A program made the position numbers and the translations under genes. The notes below the pieces were generated by a model. It was not told the DNA's origin. It ran no database searches and saw only the letters and a program-made list of their open reading frames with translations. Shown in pieces: positions 21,183-32,851 of a stretch of DNA of 64,000 bases. Within the stretch, counting starts at the first letter, position 1. Each line of letters begins with the position of its first letter. Origin of the DNA: Urophycis tenuis (Eukaryota; Chordata; Actinopteri; Gadiformes; Phycidae); assembly GCA_036785325.1 (NCBI GenBank), contig JAXIVH010000001.1, positions 554,001-618,000 of the forward strand, given 5' to 3'.

Positions 21183-23597
21183 TAGAGAGACTTTATTAAT
21201 CCCTAAGGGAAATTGGGTCACCATAGCAGCCACGGTACATATAAATACAGTACAAAAAATACAAATAACATACCAAAAATATAGAATAAAAATAAAATAA
21301 TTACAAAAATGCAGTGGAATTGTAAAAATACCAGTGATCTGATATACAATATCAGTATGATATGAATATTATAATATCAGTACGAAATGTAATTAACATG
21401 CATATGATGTGAAATATATGTTTCGGTTGATTTACAGGTTGTACTGGTTTATTTAGTTGATTTCTGTGATGGAGGATCTGAGAGAGGCAGATGAGTTTTA
21501 AAGTCTGATTGCAATGGGGAGGAACAATTTTCTTTATCGTTCCTTCTTGCAGCCGGTTGAATGAGTCTGTTGCTGAAACTGCTCTTCAGCTTGTCCAGTG
21601 TAGTGTAGAGAGGGTGGGAAGGATTGTCCATGATTGCCAGCAGTTTTGCCTGCATCCTCTCCTCCACGGTGACAAGCTTAGAGCCAACAACAAATTCTGC
21701 CTTCTGGATAAGTTTGTTCAGTTTATTGGCGTCCTTTGTTCTGATGCCCGCACATTAGGACACCGCAGGCAAGAAGATGGTGCTCTCCACAACAGACTGA
21801 TAAAACATCTGCAACATCCTGTTGCAGACATTGAAGGACCTGAGCCTCCTCAGGAAGTAAAGCCGGCTCAGGCCCTTCTTGTAAATGGCCTCTGAATTTA
21901 TGACAAACAAATTCAGTTTGTTGTCCACTGTGACACCCAGGTACTTGTAAGTATCTACCATATCCACATCTGTCCCACCAATGCTGACAGGAGTGGCAGG
22001 GGCTTGTTCCTTCTGAAATCCACCATCTCCCTCGCCTTTGCCATGTTCAGCTGCAGGTGGTTCTCCCCACACCACTTCACAAAGCAGTTGACCGTCCCTG
22101 CACTCAGCCTCCCTCCCAACCTCAACACACCCAACCCAACAGTCTGCAGTGTAGGTGGTGAAGAGGAAAGGAGACAGGACAGTTCCCTGGGGGGCCCCGA
22201 TTTTACTAATCAGAGGGTCAGACACACAGTTCTTCAATCTCACAAACTGCGGTCTGTCCGTCAGATAGTCATCGACCCATGTGACAAGGGGAGCACCTAC
22301 CCGCATGTTCTCCAGTTTGGCCTTCAGCAGTCTGGGCTCCATGGTGTTTACGGCGCTGGAGAAATCGAAGAACATGACTCGACAACATGACTGAGCTGTT
22401 GGGGCAGTCCAGTGAGGAGTAAGCCTTCTGCAGCAGGTAGATTATTGCATCATCAAACCCTACATGGGGCTGATATGCAAATTGAAGAAGGTCTTGCGAT
22501 GGGAACACCAATGGTCTGAGCTGTGCCAGGACCAGTCTCTCCATGACCTTCATGATGTGAGAAGGCAGTGCTACCAGCCTGTAGTCCTCCAGTGTCACAG
22601 GATATGATTTTGGGCACTGGGACCAGGCAGGTTTTCCAGAGCACTGGCACTCTCTGAAGGTGTAGGCTCATGTTGAAGAGGTGCTGGAAAACTCCACAGA
22701 GCTGGCTGGAGCATGCCTTCAACACACACAATGGCTATAACACTGGAAAATTCCCTCGGCAAATAAAATGGACGTAGTCCGACGGCGACAAGCTCGATGT
22801 CCGCGCTGCAGACACGCTCTTTCACAGAGATGTGCCCGGGGTTACACCACCTGTTGTTTACAAGCACGGCAAGTCCCCCTTCTTTCTTCTTACTGGTCGC
22901 GGTGGTGTCCCTGTCGGCTCTAACCGTCTGGGAACCAGGAACGGTAATGTTGGAGTATCTGCTCGTGTAGCTACGTTTCTGTGAAACACAAGATACTGGA
23001 CTCCCTGTACTCCCTCTGCATTTTGGTGAGCGCTTCCAGTACGTCCACCTTATTTGCAAATAAAGTGGGCCAATAGAGTTGTCCAGTCATCACTGGAAAA
23101 GTAATTTCCAGAAAAGTAATTTCCAGTGATGACTGGAGGGATGTGGGGCTTAAACTTTCTCTTTAGACAATTTCCCTCAGGGATCAATAAAGTATGTCTG
23201 TCTGTCTGTCTGTCTGTCTTCTCTGTCCGCCGTTTGAGCCCTGCTCTGCAGCCTCGCCGTCTCCTCTTAAGCTCCTCCGGTATGATGGGTCTCTCTCCGG
23301 ACAAGAGGGCCGGGTACCTCAGGGCATTCAGCTGGTCGCGGGTGTAAACAATGCCTGCGGTGTTGCAGGCATGGCTCCCAGTCATCCGGAGAGACCCAAA
23401 GTGTCGTAAAAAGTGTAGTAAAAAGTGCCCAAACCACTGAAAAAAATATCTCTGAGTGTGTTGCGAAGATGCACATAGCAATGTAATATCAAGGTAAAAA
23501 CAAGCTACAAAATAACAAAAAAACACAAAAAAGCGACAGTAATACCCAGATCTACTACAACAGGCTGCTGCTAGGACGGCGCCATTTTGAATGGAGA
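21183..23597 (-). mobile_element. Rex1/L2-like LINE, minus strand, decayed
   Basis: Minus-strand order: 5' UTR from about 23597 (ATGGCGCCGTCC); endonuclease start AGIVYTRDQLNALRYPALL and RRRRGCRAGLKRRTEK (23360-23230); further endonuclease KKEGGLAVLVNNRWCNPGHI (about 22890); RT pieces ALEN..., MFFDFSSAVNTMEPRLLKAK, SKIGAPQGTVLSPFLFTTYT; thumb YKYLGVTVDNKLN, LYFLRRLRSF; C-terminus MEERMQAKLLAIMDNPSHPL. Frames are broken throughout and the RT catalytic motif is lost (HCDLWV-type sequence near the CVEVGRE frame). 3' end: TTTATTAATCCCTAAGGGAA at 21191 (plus strand). A short LINE 3' end with TCTG tail and a palindrome interrupt it at 23089-23220. Confidence 0.75.
23089..23143. repeat. palindrome with internal 15-bp duplication
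   Basis: CCAGTCATCACTGG and CCAGTGATGACTGG are perfect inverted copies; between them AAAAGTAATTTCCAG occurs twice in tandem. Located in the endonuclease part of a dead LINE. Confidence 0.8.
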
Positions 23598-23895
23598 TGA
23601 AGGCGGGAAACTTTTGCAATATACGTTTGAATTCAATATCTTTGGGAAAGAGGTTAATGAGGTTATGAACTGCTTTATAATGGCTGGTCAGAGGGTCATT
23701 GATGCGTTCCTCAAAAGTGTCTAAGATAATCTTGTACAATGGAGAATTTTTCCAGTTTCTCGCCAACCAAATTCTCTTCAAGAGACTTCAAATATCAACG
23801 CTGCATAACTCCCGCAAGCATAGTCTTGATTGATCGACAGCAGGTCCTGTAGATCATCTGATTTAGCCCTTTTGGATTTTCTATCCAAACCTTAA
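23598..23895 (-). pseudogene. unrecognised protein-like fragment, frameshifted
   Basis: Minus strand reads RKSKRAKSDDLQDLLSINQD, YACGSYAALIFE, then after a one-base frame change LKRIWLARNWKNSPLYKIIL, DTFEERINDPLTSHYKAVHN and LINLFPKDIEFKRILQKFP. The composition and absence of stops over about 95 codons look like real protein, but I cannot name the family. It directly abuts the 5' end of the LINE at 21183-23597. It may be a captured or retrocopied host exon. Confidence 0.4.
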
Positions 23896-24929
23896 TTTCT
23901 TAAATAGCGTTTTTTTATGTTCGAAATACTGCGTGTGAGAGTCCATTGTCCCAATGTCCACAAAAGAGCCGAGTTTTTTATTTCTTCAGTTTGGGAGTTT
24001 CCATCTTGCAGGTGTAAATAAAACTAGAACTGCTAGCATTCACAAAAGGTATTCACAGCCCACGCACCGCCAACTTCAGCGACTGCCTTTGTCAACTATG
24101 CCTCCGACAGGGGACATAGTGGCTGTGTGTTTAAAAATACACACGCACACAAAACACACACAGACTGGTTTTATAGTAGAGGCAGTTTGTGTGGGATTTT
24201 GGGCCACCTCAAGTTTCAAGTTTATTGTCACATGCTAGATAACAATGTATATCATTACCAGCAGTGAAATTATTGTACCTGCATGCAAAGTGGTGCAATA
24301 CACTTAAATTCACCATACAGAGAGTTATTGCCAGACGAACAGTATGAGGTTAAAATGTTTAGCATGTAAAATAAGGCCTGTACACCAAGTTTCAGAATTT
24401 TTCATCAATCAGGGTGGCAGGGCTGTGTGTTTAACATGACTGCCAATTATAGCATCCCCTATGGAGGGAATTGGAACCATACTTTTTGGAGATCTGCTTA
24501 CCGGAAATACATACATGTATGTCGTGGTCGTTTTATGCAATTAGGGGCAGAGCTACCTAATGTTACTGATCCAATAATAATAAATAAACCCTACAATAAT
24601 AATATGTATCAACATATACTTGGTGAACACCTATTGAATTATTGCTGATCTATTTACATTTACATTACATGTACTTTTTTTTTACATTACATTTTTTTTT
24701 TTTTTACTTCCTGAAAATGCTACATCAGTCCCTTATGCCATTGCATTAGAGGGCTTGTCCAATCACATGCAAAGTCATGGTCACACAGAAGACCTCACCA
24801 GACAAGAGCACAGACACAGACATGTCTTCCATTATGTTTAAATCATGAAAACTAGTTCACACAAGCCAGATAGAGATGTGTATGTGTGTGTGATTTTAAG
24901 GATACACACGATTGCTTTTGCTTACCTCA
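23896..24929. other. intronic sequence with small repeat scraps
   Basis: Contains a TTCAAGTTTATTGTCACATG-type fish repeat fragment (24217), poly-T tracts near 24670-24705 and no convincing coding frame. Confidence 0.45.
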
Positions 24930-25176
24930 ATGTGTTTTAGTTTCAAACAGTAAATAGTCTTCAATGTCAGGACTGCAGAGTCGCTCCCCATCTTCCGGAA
25001 GAGACTCAAGACCCGCTTGTTCAGAGTTCACCTGAACCCTGCATAACCCTACCCTCTTATTTGTCGTACATCTTGGCACTTTAATTGCTCTTTGTAACTT
25101 GTCACTTTAATCGCTCTTTGTAACTTGCCACCTAGTCAGAGATGATATATACTAGCAATGTTTAATCTACCCCGGG
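24930..25176 (+). mobile_element. LINE 3'-end-like fragment
   Basis: Plus strand near 24980 reads LPIFRKRLKTRLFRVHLNP with one frame ambiguity, a C-terminal motif of fish non-LTR RTs. It is followed by a duplicated ACTTTAATYGCTCTTTGTAA block (about 25079-25130). Confidence 0.45.
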
Positions 25177-25399
25177 AACAGTAACATCAGCATCATATCG
25201 GCTGGAGAAGGGCATAATCACAGGGTGCTAGGGCTGTCACTTTTTATTCGATATTCGAATATGCATTCGAACATGACGTGAAATATCCGTAATCAAACTA
25301 TAAATAAACCAATCGGTTTTTAAAGGCCAACTAGCGTAGTTTTCAACTCGGCCACACACAACACTAATGGTATCCAGGAGCTTCAAAACTACATGACTG

Positions 25400-25683
25400 A
25401 ATCTCCTCTCCCCGCAGACAGCAACACGCTACATTGGTGGAGAGACACGGGCTGCAACAAATACCCACTTCTCTCAATTGACGCGCAAATACCTGTGTGT
25501 GCCCGGCACGTCCGTTCGCTCCGAACGTGTGTTCTCAACCGCGGGGAACATCGTTAACAAAAAGAGGGCTGCACTTGATCCAGATCAAGTCGATAGATTA
25601 GTGTTTTTAGCAAATAATATAAAAAAACAAAGCGGTCTGCTTTACACGTTGCAGTACGGGTACAGTCGACTGTGCTGGGACTG
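25400..25683 (+). pseudogene. hAT transposase C-terminal dimerisation domain remnant
   Basis: Frames give DSNTLHWWRDTGCNKYPLLS, then (shifted) LTRKYLCVPGTSVRSERVFS, TAGNIVNKKRAALDPDQVDR and LVFLANNI. This is the hallmark C-terminus of Ac/ZBED-type hAT transposases (the SERVFSTAG and LVFL motifs). Upstream catalytic regions are gone. Confidence 0.8.
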
Positions 25684-25699
25684 AGTGGTGTCTGGCTTT

Positions 25700-27815
25700 T
25701 ATGTTCTGTGAACTCCAGTTGAACCTTTTTTTTTAATGCTTATGTCAACAGAGAAAAACAATAGAAAATAGATAGATAGATCAAATGAACTGACCAATTT
25801 TGAAGCAGAAAGGAAAAATCCCATGGGAGGAGTTCGTTCACAAACATGGGTATAAAAACGACATAATTGAATATGGCCGACTTTGAAGGAAAGCCATGAC
25901 CACGCCCTTTGAGGTAGGGTCGCAAATAGCACAACTTTTGGTAAGAACCATCTTCTGAATCTACCCAAAAAATTTGGAGCCCAAGCGACAAATCCCCTGG
26001 GAGGAGTTCGTTCAAATAGGACGCGAAAATCGAAAATGGCAAAAATTAAAATAAAATTATCTGACTTCCGGTGGGTTTTTTTGTATCGGTCCAAGAGGCT
26101 TTTTTGTAGGGCTAGGACAGGGTAACATCCATACCGAGTTTCAAACATATCGGATAAAAACGGTGTCTCGGAAAAAAACAAAAAATTGATTATGGCCGAT
26201 TTTGACGGAACGACGTGGCCACGCCCTTTGAGGTAGAGTCCCAAATAGCACAACTTTTGTCAAGTTCCACGTTCTAAGGCCGCGTTCAGACTGAAGGTTT
26301 TTTTATATAAAAAAACACCCGACCTGAGCTGTTTTTTACCAACTAAAAAACTGACAGGGGGGTTTTGAATATTACAGTTGCAATTGACGTTAAATACGTT
26401 CCAAATTGGTTACAGATAGGTTGTCATAGTGACGTAAGTTCTCGTTCATTGGTCAGCTGTCAAAAAAGCTCCTGACGTCGGGTGCTTTTTCTTGGCGAGT
26501 TGAACTTTTCTCAACTTGAAAACCACCCAGAGCAGTGAAAAAAAACCTCTGGTGGCGGTGTTTTAAAAAGCAACGAGGATGTTTTTTCAAAAACACCCTG
26601 TATCATTGGGATATAATGTAAAACATCCACCCGCACATGAAAAAAAAACGCTTGGTGTGAACACCCCCTAAACCTACACAAACAATTTGAAGTCCAATGG
26701 ACAAATCCCCTGGGAGGAGTTCGTTCAAATACAACGCGAAAATTGCAAATCTTAAATGCAAATATCTGACTTCCGGTGGTTTAAGGGGTATGGGTCCAAG
26801 AGGCTTTTTTGTAGGTCTGGGCCTGTTCAACGTGCCTACCGAGTTTCATACATGTAGGTGAAACGTGGTGTCGGGGCTGTTGTTTTTAAAGCCTGTAGGG
26901 GGCGCTACTACCACGACAAGCACGATTTTTGGTATGTGAGCTTTGGGTAGCACTATACACGTGTCCAGTGAATTTCATATTCATAAATACTACAGTGTCT
27001 GCACAGTAATTTACGCTGCTTTTAGAGCGCCATCCACTGGCAGAATTTTTTTCTCCTTTTGAACCACTCCTCAGGGCACCATGGGCTAGCAGCCTACCAA
27101 GTTTCATTTAAATATCCATTGCCAATGTTGAGATATAAACTTCTTGATTTTAAAGAGCGCCACCTGGTGGCAATGACCACAAATTTTGTGGGATGCATCA
27201 AGGAGGTACACGGAAGTAGGGCTCCAAGTTTGGTGTTGAACAGACATAGCAATGTGGAGAAATGGTCCACTTACTTTTTTTACGTAAAATGTACACATCT
27301 AAACAAATTTATAAAGCACTATAACACGCTTATCTTCGGGAATTTCAATAAACTTCCGATTACTTTTTTTCATTATACAGAATGGAGATGCTACATGTGG
27401 AGTTTCGTGCAAATCGGTGAAAGCCACATGGAATAGATGTCTACAACGCACTTTTTTGCGTTTTTGCGTTTTAGCCAAAAAAAAATTATGGCGCAAATGG
27501 GCGTGGCCTACATCAGGAGATGCAGCATGATTGCCCGCATATGTGGATATAAAGTTTTTGAGTGTGCGACAAAGTATGCAGGAGTTATTAGCATTACGGT
27601 TATTTTTTTAAATAGCGCCACCTATAGGTGAGACATTAACGTGTCGCATAGAATATATCAATTTTCACCAGGCCTGAGAGATGTGCCAAAAAAAAATGAG
27701 TTTTCGTATATGTTCAGATAGTGCAAATCAACCTCAAAGTTCCTAGAAAATAATCACAAACGGACCAATAACAATAGGGACCTTCGTCCTGTTTCACAGG
27801 CTCGGTCCCTAATGA
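25700..27815. repeat. non-coding dispersed repeat block with internal repeats
   Basis: The phrase GGGAGGAGTTCGTTCA occurs at about 25821, 25997 and 26713. ATCTGACTTCCGGTGG followed by GGTCCAAGAGGCTTTTTTGT occurs at about 26067 and 26766. GCGCCACCTRKWGG recurs at 27160 and 27615. It ends in a hairpin AGGGACC...GGTCCCT at 27777-27809. This looks like the degenerate noncoding repeats scattered in fish genomes; family unknown to me. Confidence 0.55.
26277..26672. mobile_element. candidate MITE within the repeat block
   Basis: Starts GGCCGCGTTCAGACTGAA and ends GGTGTGAACACCCCC, giving weakly inverted termini, with CTAA next to both ends. Poly-T-rich interior. No coding potential. Confidence 0.4.
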
Positions 27816-28027
27816 ATTTGGATAGGCTAGGCCTTACTCCTTCTGCTGTCTAAGTTGTCACGTGTGTTTGTGGCGTGCTGTTTGTGTTTGTGCGGTGCTG
27901 TGCTGTTCCGTTCCGATCAGTTTTTTCCATGTTGCCTAATTTTGTTATAGGCTATGTATAAATAGTGGCACTTCACATATATTTTCTTTTTCAGACAGGC
28001 TAAGTAGGCTACTGTTTATGTTTATAT

Positions 28028-28745
28028 AAGATAAGATAAGATAAGATATTCCTTTATTAATCCCCCTTAGGAGAAATTCACAGTGACCAGCAGTACAGGG
28101 GATAGATTTGCAGTAAGAGCCTGGCTAAAGTCAAACAATAAACAATAAATTAAATTAAATACGAGCTCTTAAGTCAGGTCGGTGAGGAGTGAGAACCTAT
28201 ATGCATACGTGGTAAGCGTCCTTGATTGCTGTTTATAGTGCAAAATGCAAAATAGATAGATAGTGCAAATATGCGGAAAGTGCAAGGTGTAAGATGTGCA
28301 AATTTTTACAGGTATTCCAGGTACAACATATGAATAGACCTAGAATAACAACGGCTAGGAGACAGTCCAAGGTGTGTGGTTGGGTGTATGTGAATGTGAA
28401 GTTCAGTCCATTTGTCTGGTGGTGTTGGAGCTTCCTGAGCCTGATGGTTGGTGGGATGAAGGAGCGCCCAAGCACTATGAGGCACTTGGCTGAGTGAGCA
28501 TGTGGCTGAACGTGTTCCTGAGTTGCTTCAGTTCGGCATAGAGAGGGTGAAAGGGTAGTTCCGGGTCGCCAGCAGCTTTCCCCTCGTCCTCCTCACTGTC
28601 GCCGCCTCCACACAGTCCAGCTTCATCCCCACTGCAGAGCTCGCCTTCCTCCCCGGCTTGTACAGCTTACTGGCACCACCGCTCCCAATGCTTCCTCCCC
28701 AGCACACGGCAGTGAAGAAGGTGACACTGGCCACCGCAGACTCTT
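28028..28745 (-). mobile_element. Rex1/L2-like LINE 3' fragment
   Basis: Minus strand encodes the RT C-terminal region: TAVCWGGSIGSGGASKLYKP, GRKASSAVGMKLDCVEAATV, RRTRGKLLATRNYPF. The 3' end is at low coordinates with TTTATTAATCCCCCTTAGGA at 28053 and a GATAA tail (28028-28048). It lies within the hAT element. Confidence 0.7.
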
Positions 28746-28781
28746 AATACAGTTGTGATCATAATCAACCTTCTGCCTTAC

Positions 28782-28822
28782 GTTTTTTTTTTTTTTTTTT
28801 TGCGGAGGGGGGGGGGGGGGGT
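28782..28822. repeat. poly-T/poly-G and GATA simple repeats
   Basis: T(18) followed by a run of about 17 G and (GATA)n. Confidence 0.85.
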
Positions 28823-30757
28823 AGATAGATAGATATATTCGAATACATTGCTTGATATTCGATATCCATTCGAATTTGATTTTCCTCAAAAGTGACAGCC
28901 CTACTGGGTGCACAGTTTCAGTGATCTTGTTCGCCTTGGCCATGAACATGCTGGTTAAGTCTGCAGAGGTGGAGTGCAGAGGACCGCTTACCAAGTCAGG
29001 TGTGGGGCAGCCTCCCATCAGAGCGTTTATGGATGACCTGACATTTACTACAACATCAGTTCCAGGCTGTAGGTGGGTTCTCCAAGGCCTTCAGCGGCTC
29101 ATTAACTGGGCGCGTATGGGCTTTAAGCCTGCCAAGTCCCGTTCCCTGGTGGTGAAGAAGGGGAAGGTCACAGACAAGTTCCGGTTCTCGCTGGGAGGTG
29201 TCCAGATTCCATCGGTCTCAGAGGAGCCAGTGAAGAGCCTGGGGAAGATCTTTGATGGCACCCTGAGGGACAAAGCAGCGCTCAAGGCGACCAGCAGAGA
29301 ACTGGGAAACTGGCTAGTGGTGGTGGATAAGTCAGGGCTGCCATGTAAGTATAAAGCATGGATATATCAGCATGGCATCCTGCCACGCCTCCTCTGGCCA
29401 CTACTGGTCTACGATGTCCCACTAACCACCGTTGAAGGCTTCGAGCGTAAGGTAAGTGGCTTCCTTCGCAGGTGGTTGGGCCTACCAAGAAGCCTCAGCA
29501 GCATAGACTTGTATGGGCATAAGAACAAGCTGCGACTTCCATTCAGTAGTCTGTCGGAGGAGTTCATGGTTACCCGTGCAAGAGAAGTGCTGCTGTACAG
29601 AGACTCGAGTGACACCAAAGTCTCTTAGCTGGGATTGAAGTGCGGACTGGTCGGAAGTGGAGAGCCCAGGAGACGGTTGAGCAAGCTGAGGCACGGCTGC
29701 GCCACGGTGTTCTGGTGGGAGCAGTGGCGACAGGCCGGTCAGGGCTTGGGAGCAACCCAAGACCTCAGTACAACAAGGTCCAGGGGAAGGAGAGGTGGCA
29801 GCTTATCCAGGAAGAGGTTCGAGCAGGGCTGGAGGAGACCCACTCGAGCAGGATGGTCGGGATGAGACAACAGGGGGCGTGGACTAGATGGGAGCAGACA
29901 CTGGATAGGAAGATTTCTTGGTCAGAGCTTTGGAAGGCAGAGCCGCTCCGGATAAAGTTTTTGATCCAGTCAGGTTATGACGTCCTCCCCAGCCCATCCA
30001 ACCTCTTCTGTTGGAGGGCAGAAACACCTGCTTGCCCACTGTGCCAGAGGAGAGGATCACTGGAGCACATCCTAAGCTGTTGCCCGAAAGCCCTGGGTGA
30101 GGGCGCCAGCTAGGCATTCAATCACCTTTGTTAAATCTGGTGAGAAGCCTCAACACCGCCCAAGCCAAACAGGGGGGCTCCTGACAACAGCTAGGGACTG
30201 GCAGCTGAAGGTGGACTTGGGGAAACAGCTTAAATTCCCAGAGACCATCGCAGTGACCACACTTAGGCCGGACTTGGCTCTCATGTCAGAATCAACAAGG
30301 CAGGTGATACTGCTGGAGTTGACTGTGCCCTGGGAAGACCGGATGGAGGAGGCATTTGAGAGGAAGAGGGCCAAGTATGAGGAGCTGGCAGGTGAATGCT
30401 GGCGCAACGGATGGAAGACTCGGTGCAGCCCCATTGAGGTTGGATGCCGAGGGTTCGCAGGCCAGTCACTCTGCAGGGCCCTCAAGTTGTTGGGAATAAG
30501 GGGACTGCACAGCAAGAAAGCCATCAAAAACACCACTGATGCTGCTGAGAAGGCATCAAGATGGCTGTGGATCATGAGGGGTGATCCGTGGGCCACACAA
30601 GCTACCTAGACACAAGCCAGGGTCTAATCACCCCCGGCTGGGCCACCTGGGCGAGGGTGTCTGATGTTGAGAGACCCAAAACACCCTATGACCTCAGGTT
30701 ACATCACTGATGATGTGTCTAGGTTGCACCAGAGGGTGTATATTAAACCAATCTAGC

Positions 30758-31642
30758 AATTGAAATGCTTGAAACTTTTTCTGGTGACTATAACTGTATT
30801 CACTCATGTATCATCGTTGATCACGTTAATATTCTCATTGTCCATATTCTCAACTGTTAGTCTTTACTGCTTGTATTTTTTACTTTGTTTATATTGCTTC
30901 ACATTTTATGCTATTCTGCTGCTGCTTTTTTTTACTGCCATGTTTATTTATAGTTGTGATTCTTGACATATATACTGTACATACATAACTATGTATCAAT
31001 AAAGCTTTTACTTTAGATCAACATGTTCCTTGCAAATCTTTAATCATCAATAAATTCATATTAAATATACAATATAGGCTTGAAATTATACAACATATGC
31101 ATATTATTATACAGGAAGGGTTTACCCAAGCCTGAGGGCAAGCCAGGGTGACCAGAAGCAACAGATCTAGCAACCAATCACCAGTCGTTTTTCTTTTGAA
31201 TCATCTGTGGTTTCAACCATTGCCAAGTTCTTGCCAGGCATGTTGCACTGGTTTTCAGAAGCTTATTCTAATCACTAGTGACCATCTAGCTCGAATGGCA
31301 CAACACTCCCACAATTTGTTATTCACCATTTAAGTTTGCAGGCGTTCACGAGGGCCAGAAATCCAGTTTTGCATGCAGTGTCTGAACCCATTACTTTAAA
31401 TCTTAAGTAGTCGGAAGTTTCATTCATTTCCAAACTGCATGGAAAAAAAAAACAATCCCAGGTAAACTTTACTTTTACCTCTCACTACAACAACGTTTTA
31501 AGGTTCACCTATCCATGTTAGATTGACACGTAGAGTGAAATGTGAAAGGCGTTGCTTTCTCAACTCTTAATGATTCAATACAATGACTATTCTCCACTTG
31601 ATCTAATATTGTTAGTAGTATTTTTATAGGCTGTCTACATAC
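30758..31642. other. ank2 intron, nothing firm recognised
   Basis: A/T-rich; 30960-31015 resembles a LINE-type 3' end (TATCAATAAAGC) but no protein motif supports this. Confidence 0.45.
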
Positions 31643-31741
31643 CCGTGCCATGGCATCCACCAGCGCTCCATTCCTCAACAGACAGCGAACCACCTCCATC
31701 TGTCCAGCACGGGCTGCCATGTGGAGGGCACTCTCACCACG
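31643..31741 (-). CDS. ank2: ank2 exon, ANK repeat RGESALHMAARAG (33 aa)
   Basis: Reads RGESALHMAARAGQMEVVRC then LLRNGALVDAMAR. Ankyrin-B signature VRCLLRNGALVDA. Acceptor CAG at 31742-31743, donor GTATGT. The intron downstream in the transcript is the largest seen (14.5 kb) and is filled with nested LINE and hAT insertions. Confidence 0.96.
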
Positions 31742-31898
31742 CTGGAACACCCACACACACAATTATGATATACTAGCTATCATTTAATAATTACATCTAC
31801 AACAATCTAAACAACAACAATCTAAAATGGGTTACAGAAGTGTCAAGCCTGAATTTGACAAGCCATCAACTTGTTTTTGGCTGTTCTGAAGAACTCAC

Positions 31899-31997
31899 AA
31901 TGTTCCGGACATCCGGCGAGGCTCCGTTCTGCAGCAGTAGCAGCACGATGTTGAGGTGACCCATGAAGGCTGCCACATGGATGGGAGTCAGACCAGA
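31899..31997 (-). CDS. ank2: ank2 exon, ANK repeat SGLTPIHVAAFMG (33 aa)
   Basis: Reads SGLTPIHVAAFMGHLNIVLL then LLQNGASPDVRNI. GHLNIVLLLLQNGASPDV is the ankyrin-B form. Acceptor AG at 31998-31999, donor GTGAGT. Confidence 0.96.
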
Positions 31998-32094
31998 CTA
32001 CAGGACAGAGCCAGAGAATAAGGAGACACATGAGACTACTAGATTTGTATTATTTATAACAGTGGCTATAGAAGCTTTATGCAAGGAGTCATAC

Positions 32095-32193
32095 CTCAGT
32101 AATGGCCTGGATGGAGGCTCCGTATTTCACCAATAGCTCCATCACCTTTACCCTGTTCTTCTTGCATGCAATGTGCAGTGGAGTGAAGCCATT
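32095..32193 (-). CDS. ank2: ank2 exon, ANK repeat NGFTPLHIACKKN (33 aa)
   Basis: Reads NGFTPLHIACKKNRVKVMEL then LVKYGASIQAITE. LVKYGASIQAITE matches ankyrin-B (ankyrin-G has LLKHGASIQAVTE). Acceptor AG at 32194-32195, donor GTATGA. It forms a tight cluster with the next two exons (introns of 97 and 157 bp). Confidence 0.96.
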
Positions 32194-32851
32194 CTAGAGT
32201 AGGAGGAGAGAATAGACAGATGAATAGTTTGTGGGCTGTGCCTGGCTTTAGTTGAAAGGTATACTATATAATATTACTAACTAAAAATGATGACACCTAT
32301 GTTTAATATTTTGTTGTTGTGTAATTCAATTATCCCAATTGCTTCCAACGCTGTTCAAACCCAGAGAAATCTGTAGTTTCACTTAGTCGGGCTGCTGAGG
32401 TCAACTATAGTTTCCACCAATATTCCACATATTGAAAGTCAGTTTAACACATATTACTGATTCATATATATTTATTAGGATAGAAACCACCAAATTACTT
32501 GATGTGAATAAACGTAATCAATTAAACAAATACACTATCCACACAATGCCTCACAAAAGATATCGCAGAGAGGCTTCTATCTGTGATATGTTAGCTGTGA
32601 TAGACATAGCATCCTCACCTAAGTCTGGATTTGATCTTGGTGTGTGCCCTTTCTGCGATAACTACCGTTAATTGTTGGACCTTGAGCAAGCTAATTTAAC
32701 AACTTGCTGATTTTAGTTTTTTTACCAACAGGAACGTAGCAATTATTTTAACGTAGAAATTATTTTTATAATAATAATGGCATATAGGATGCAGCTATTA
32801 CCACCCCCATTTCGAAGGCACTTGAGGCTTTACCACACAAACATCTACCAT
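32194..32851. other. ank2 intron, nothing recognised
   Basis: A 40-codon frame at 32552 (PHKRYRREASICDMLA) is open but unrecognised. The 3' part leads into an L2 LINE. Confidence 0.45.

Larger units (their letters stand above)
25229..28903 (+). mobile_element. hAT transposon inserted in the Hero LINE
   Basis: Termini TAGGGCTGTCAC (25229) and GTGACAGCCCTA (ending 28903) are inverted. Next to them are inverted TTCGATATTCGAAT-like stretches. The flanking 8-bp duplications are CAGGGTGC (25221) and CTGGGTGC (28904), 7/8 matching. Inside are a hAT C-terminal dimerisation remnant, a long non-coding repeat block and a LINE fragment, so the element itself has been invaded or is a composite. Confidence 0.85.
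25177..30757 (+). mobile_element. Hero-like LINE, 5'-truncated and split by a hAT element
   Basis: Left part 25177-25228 reads GTVTSASYRLEKGIITGC. After the 3.7-kb hAT insertion it continues at 28904 with TVSVILFALAMNMLVKSAEV, the catalytic AFMDDLTFTTTS, thumb KVSGFLRRWLGLPRSLSSID, and a stop at 29626. Then come ARLRHGVLVGAVATGRSGLG, the zinc knuckle CPLCQRRGSLEHILSCC and the endonuclease stretch LRPDLALMS...ILLELTVPWE ending SRWLWIMRGDP (30609). Frames break near 30110. Same family as the element at 10722-13729, but here the RT palm survives and the N-terminus is missing. Confidence 0.85.
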
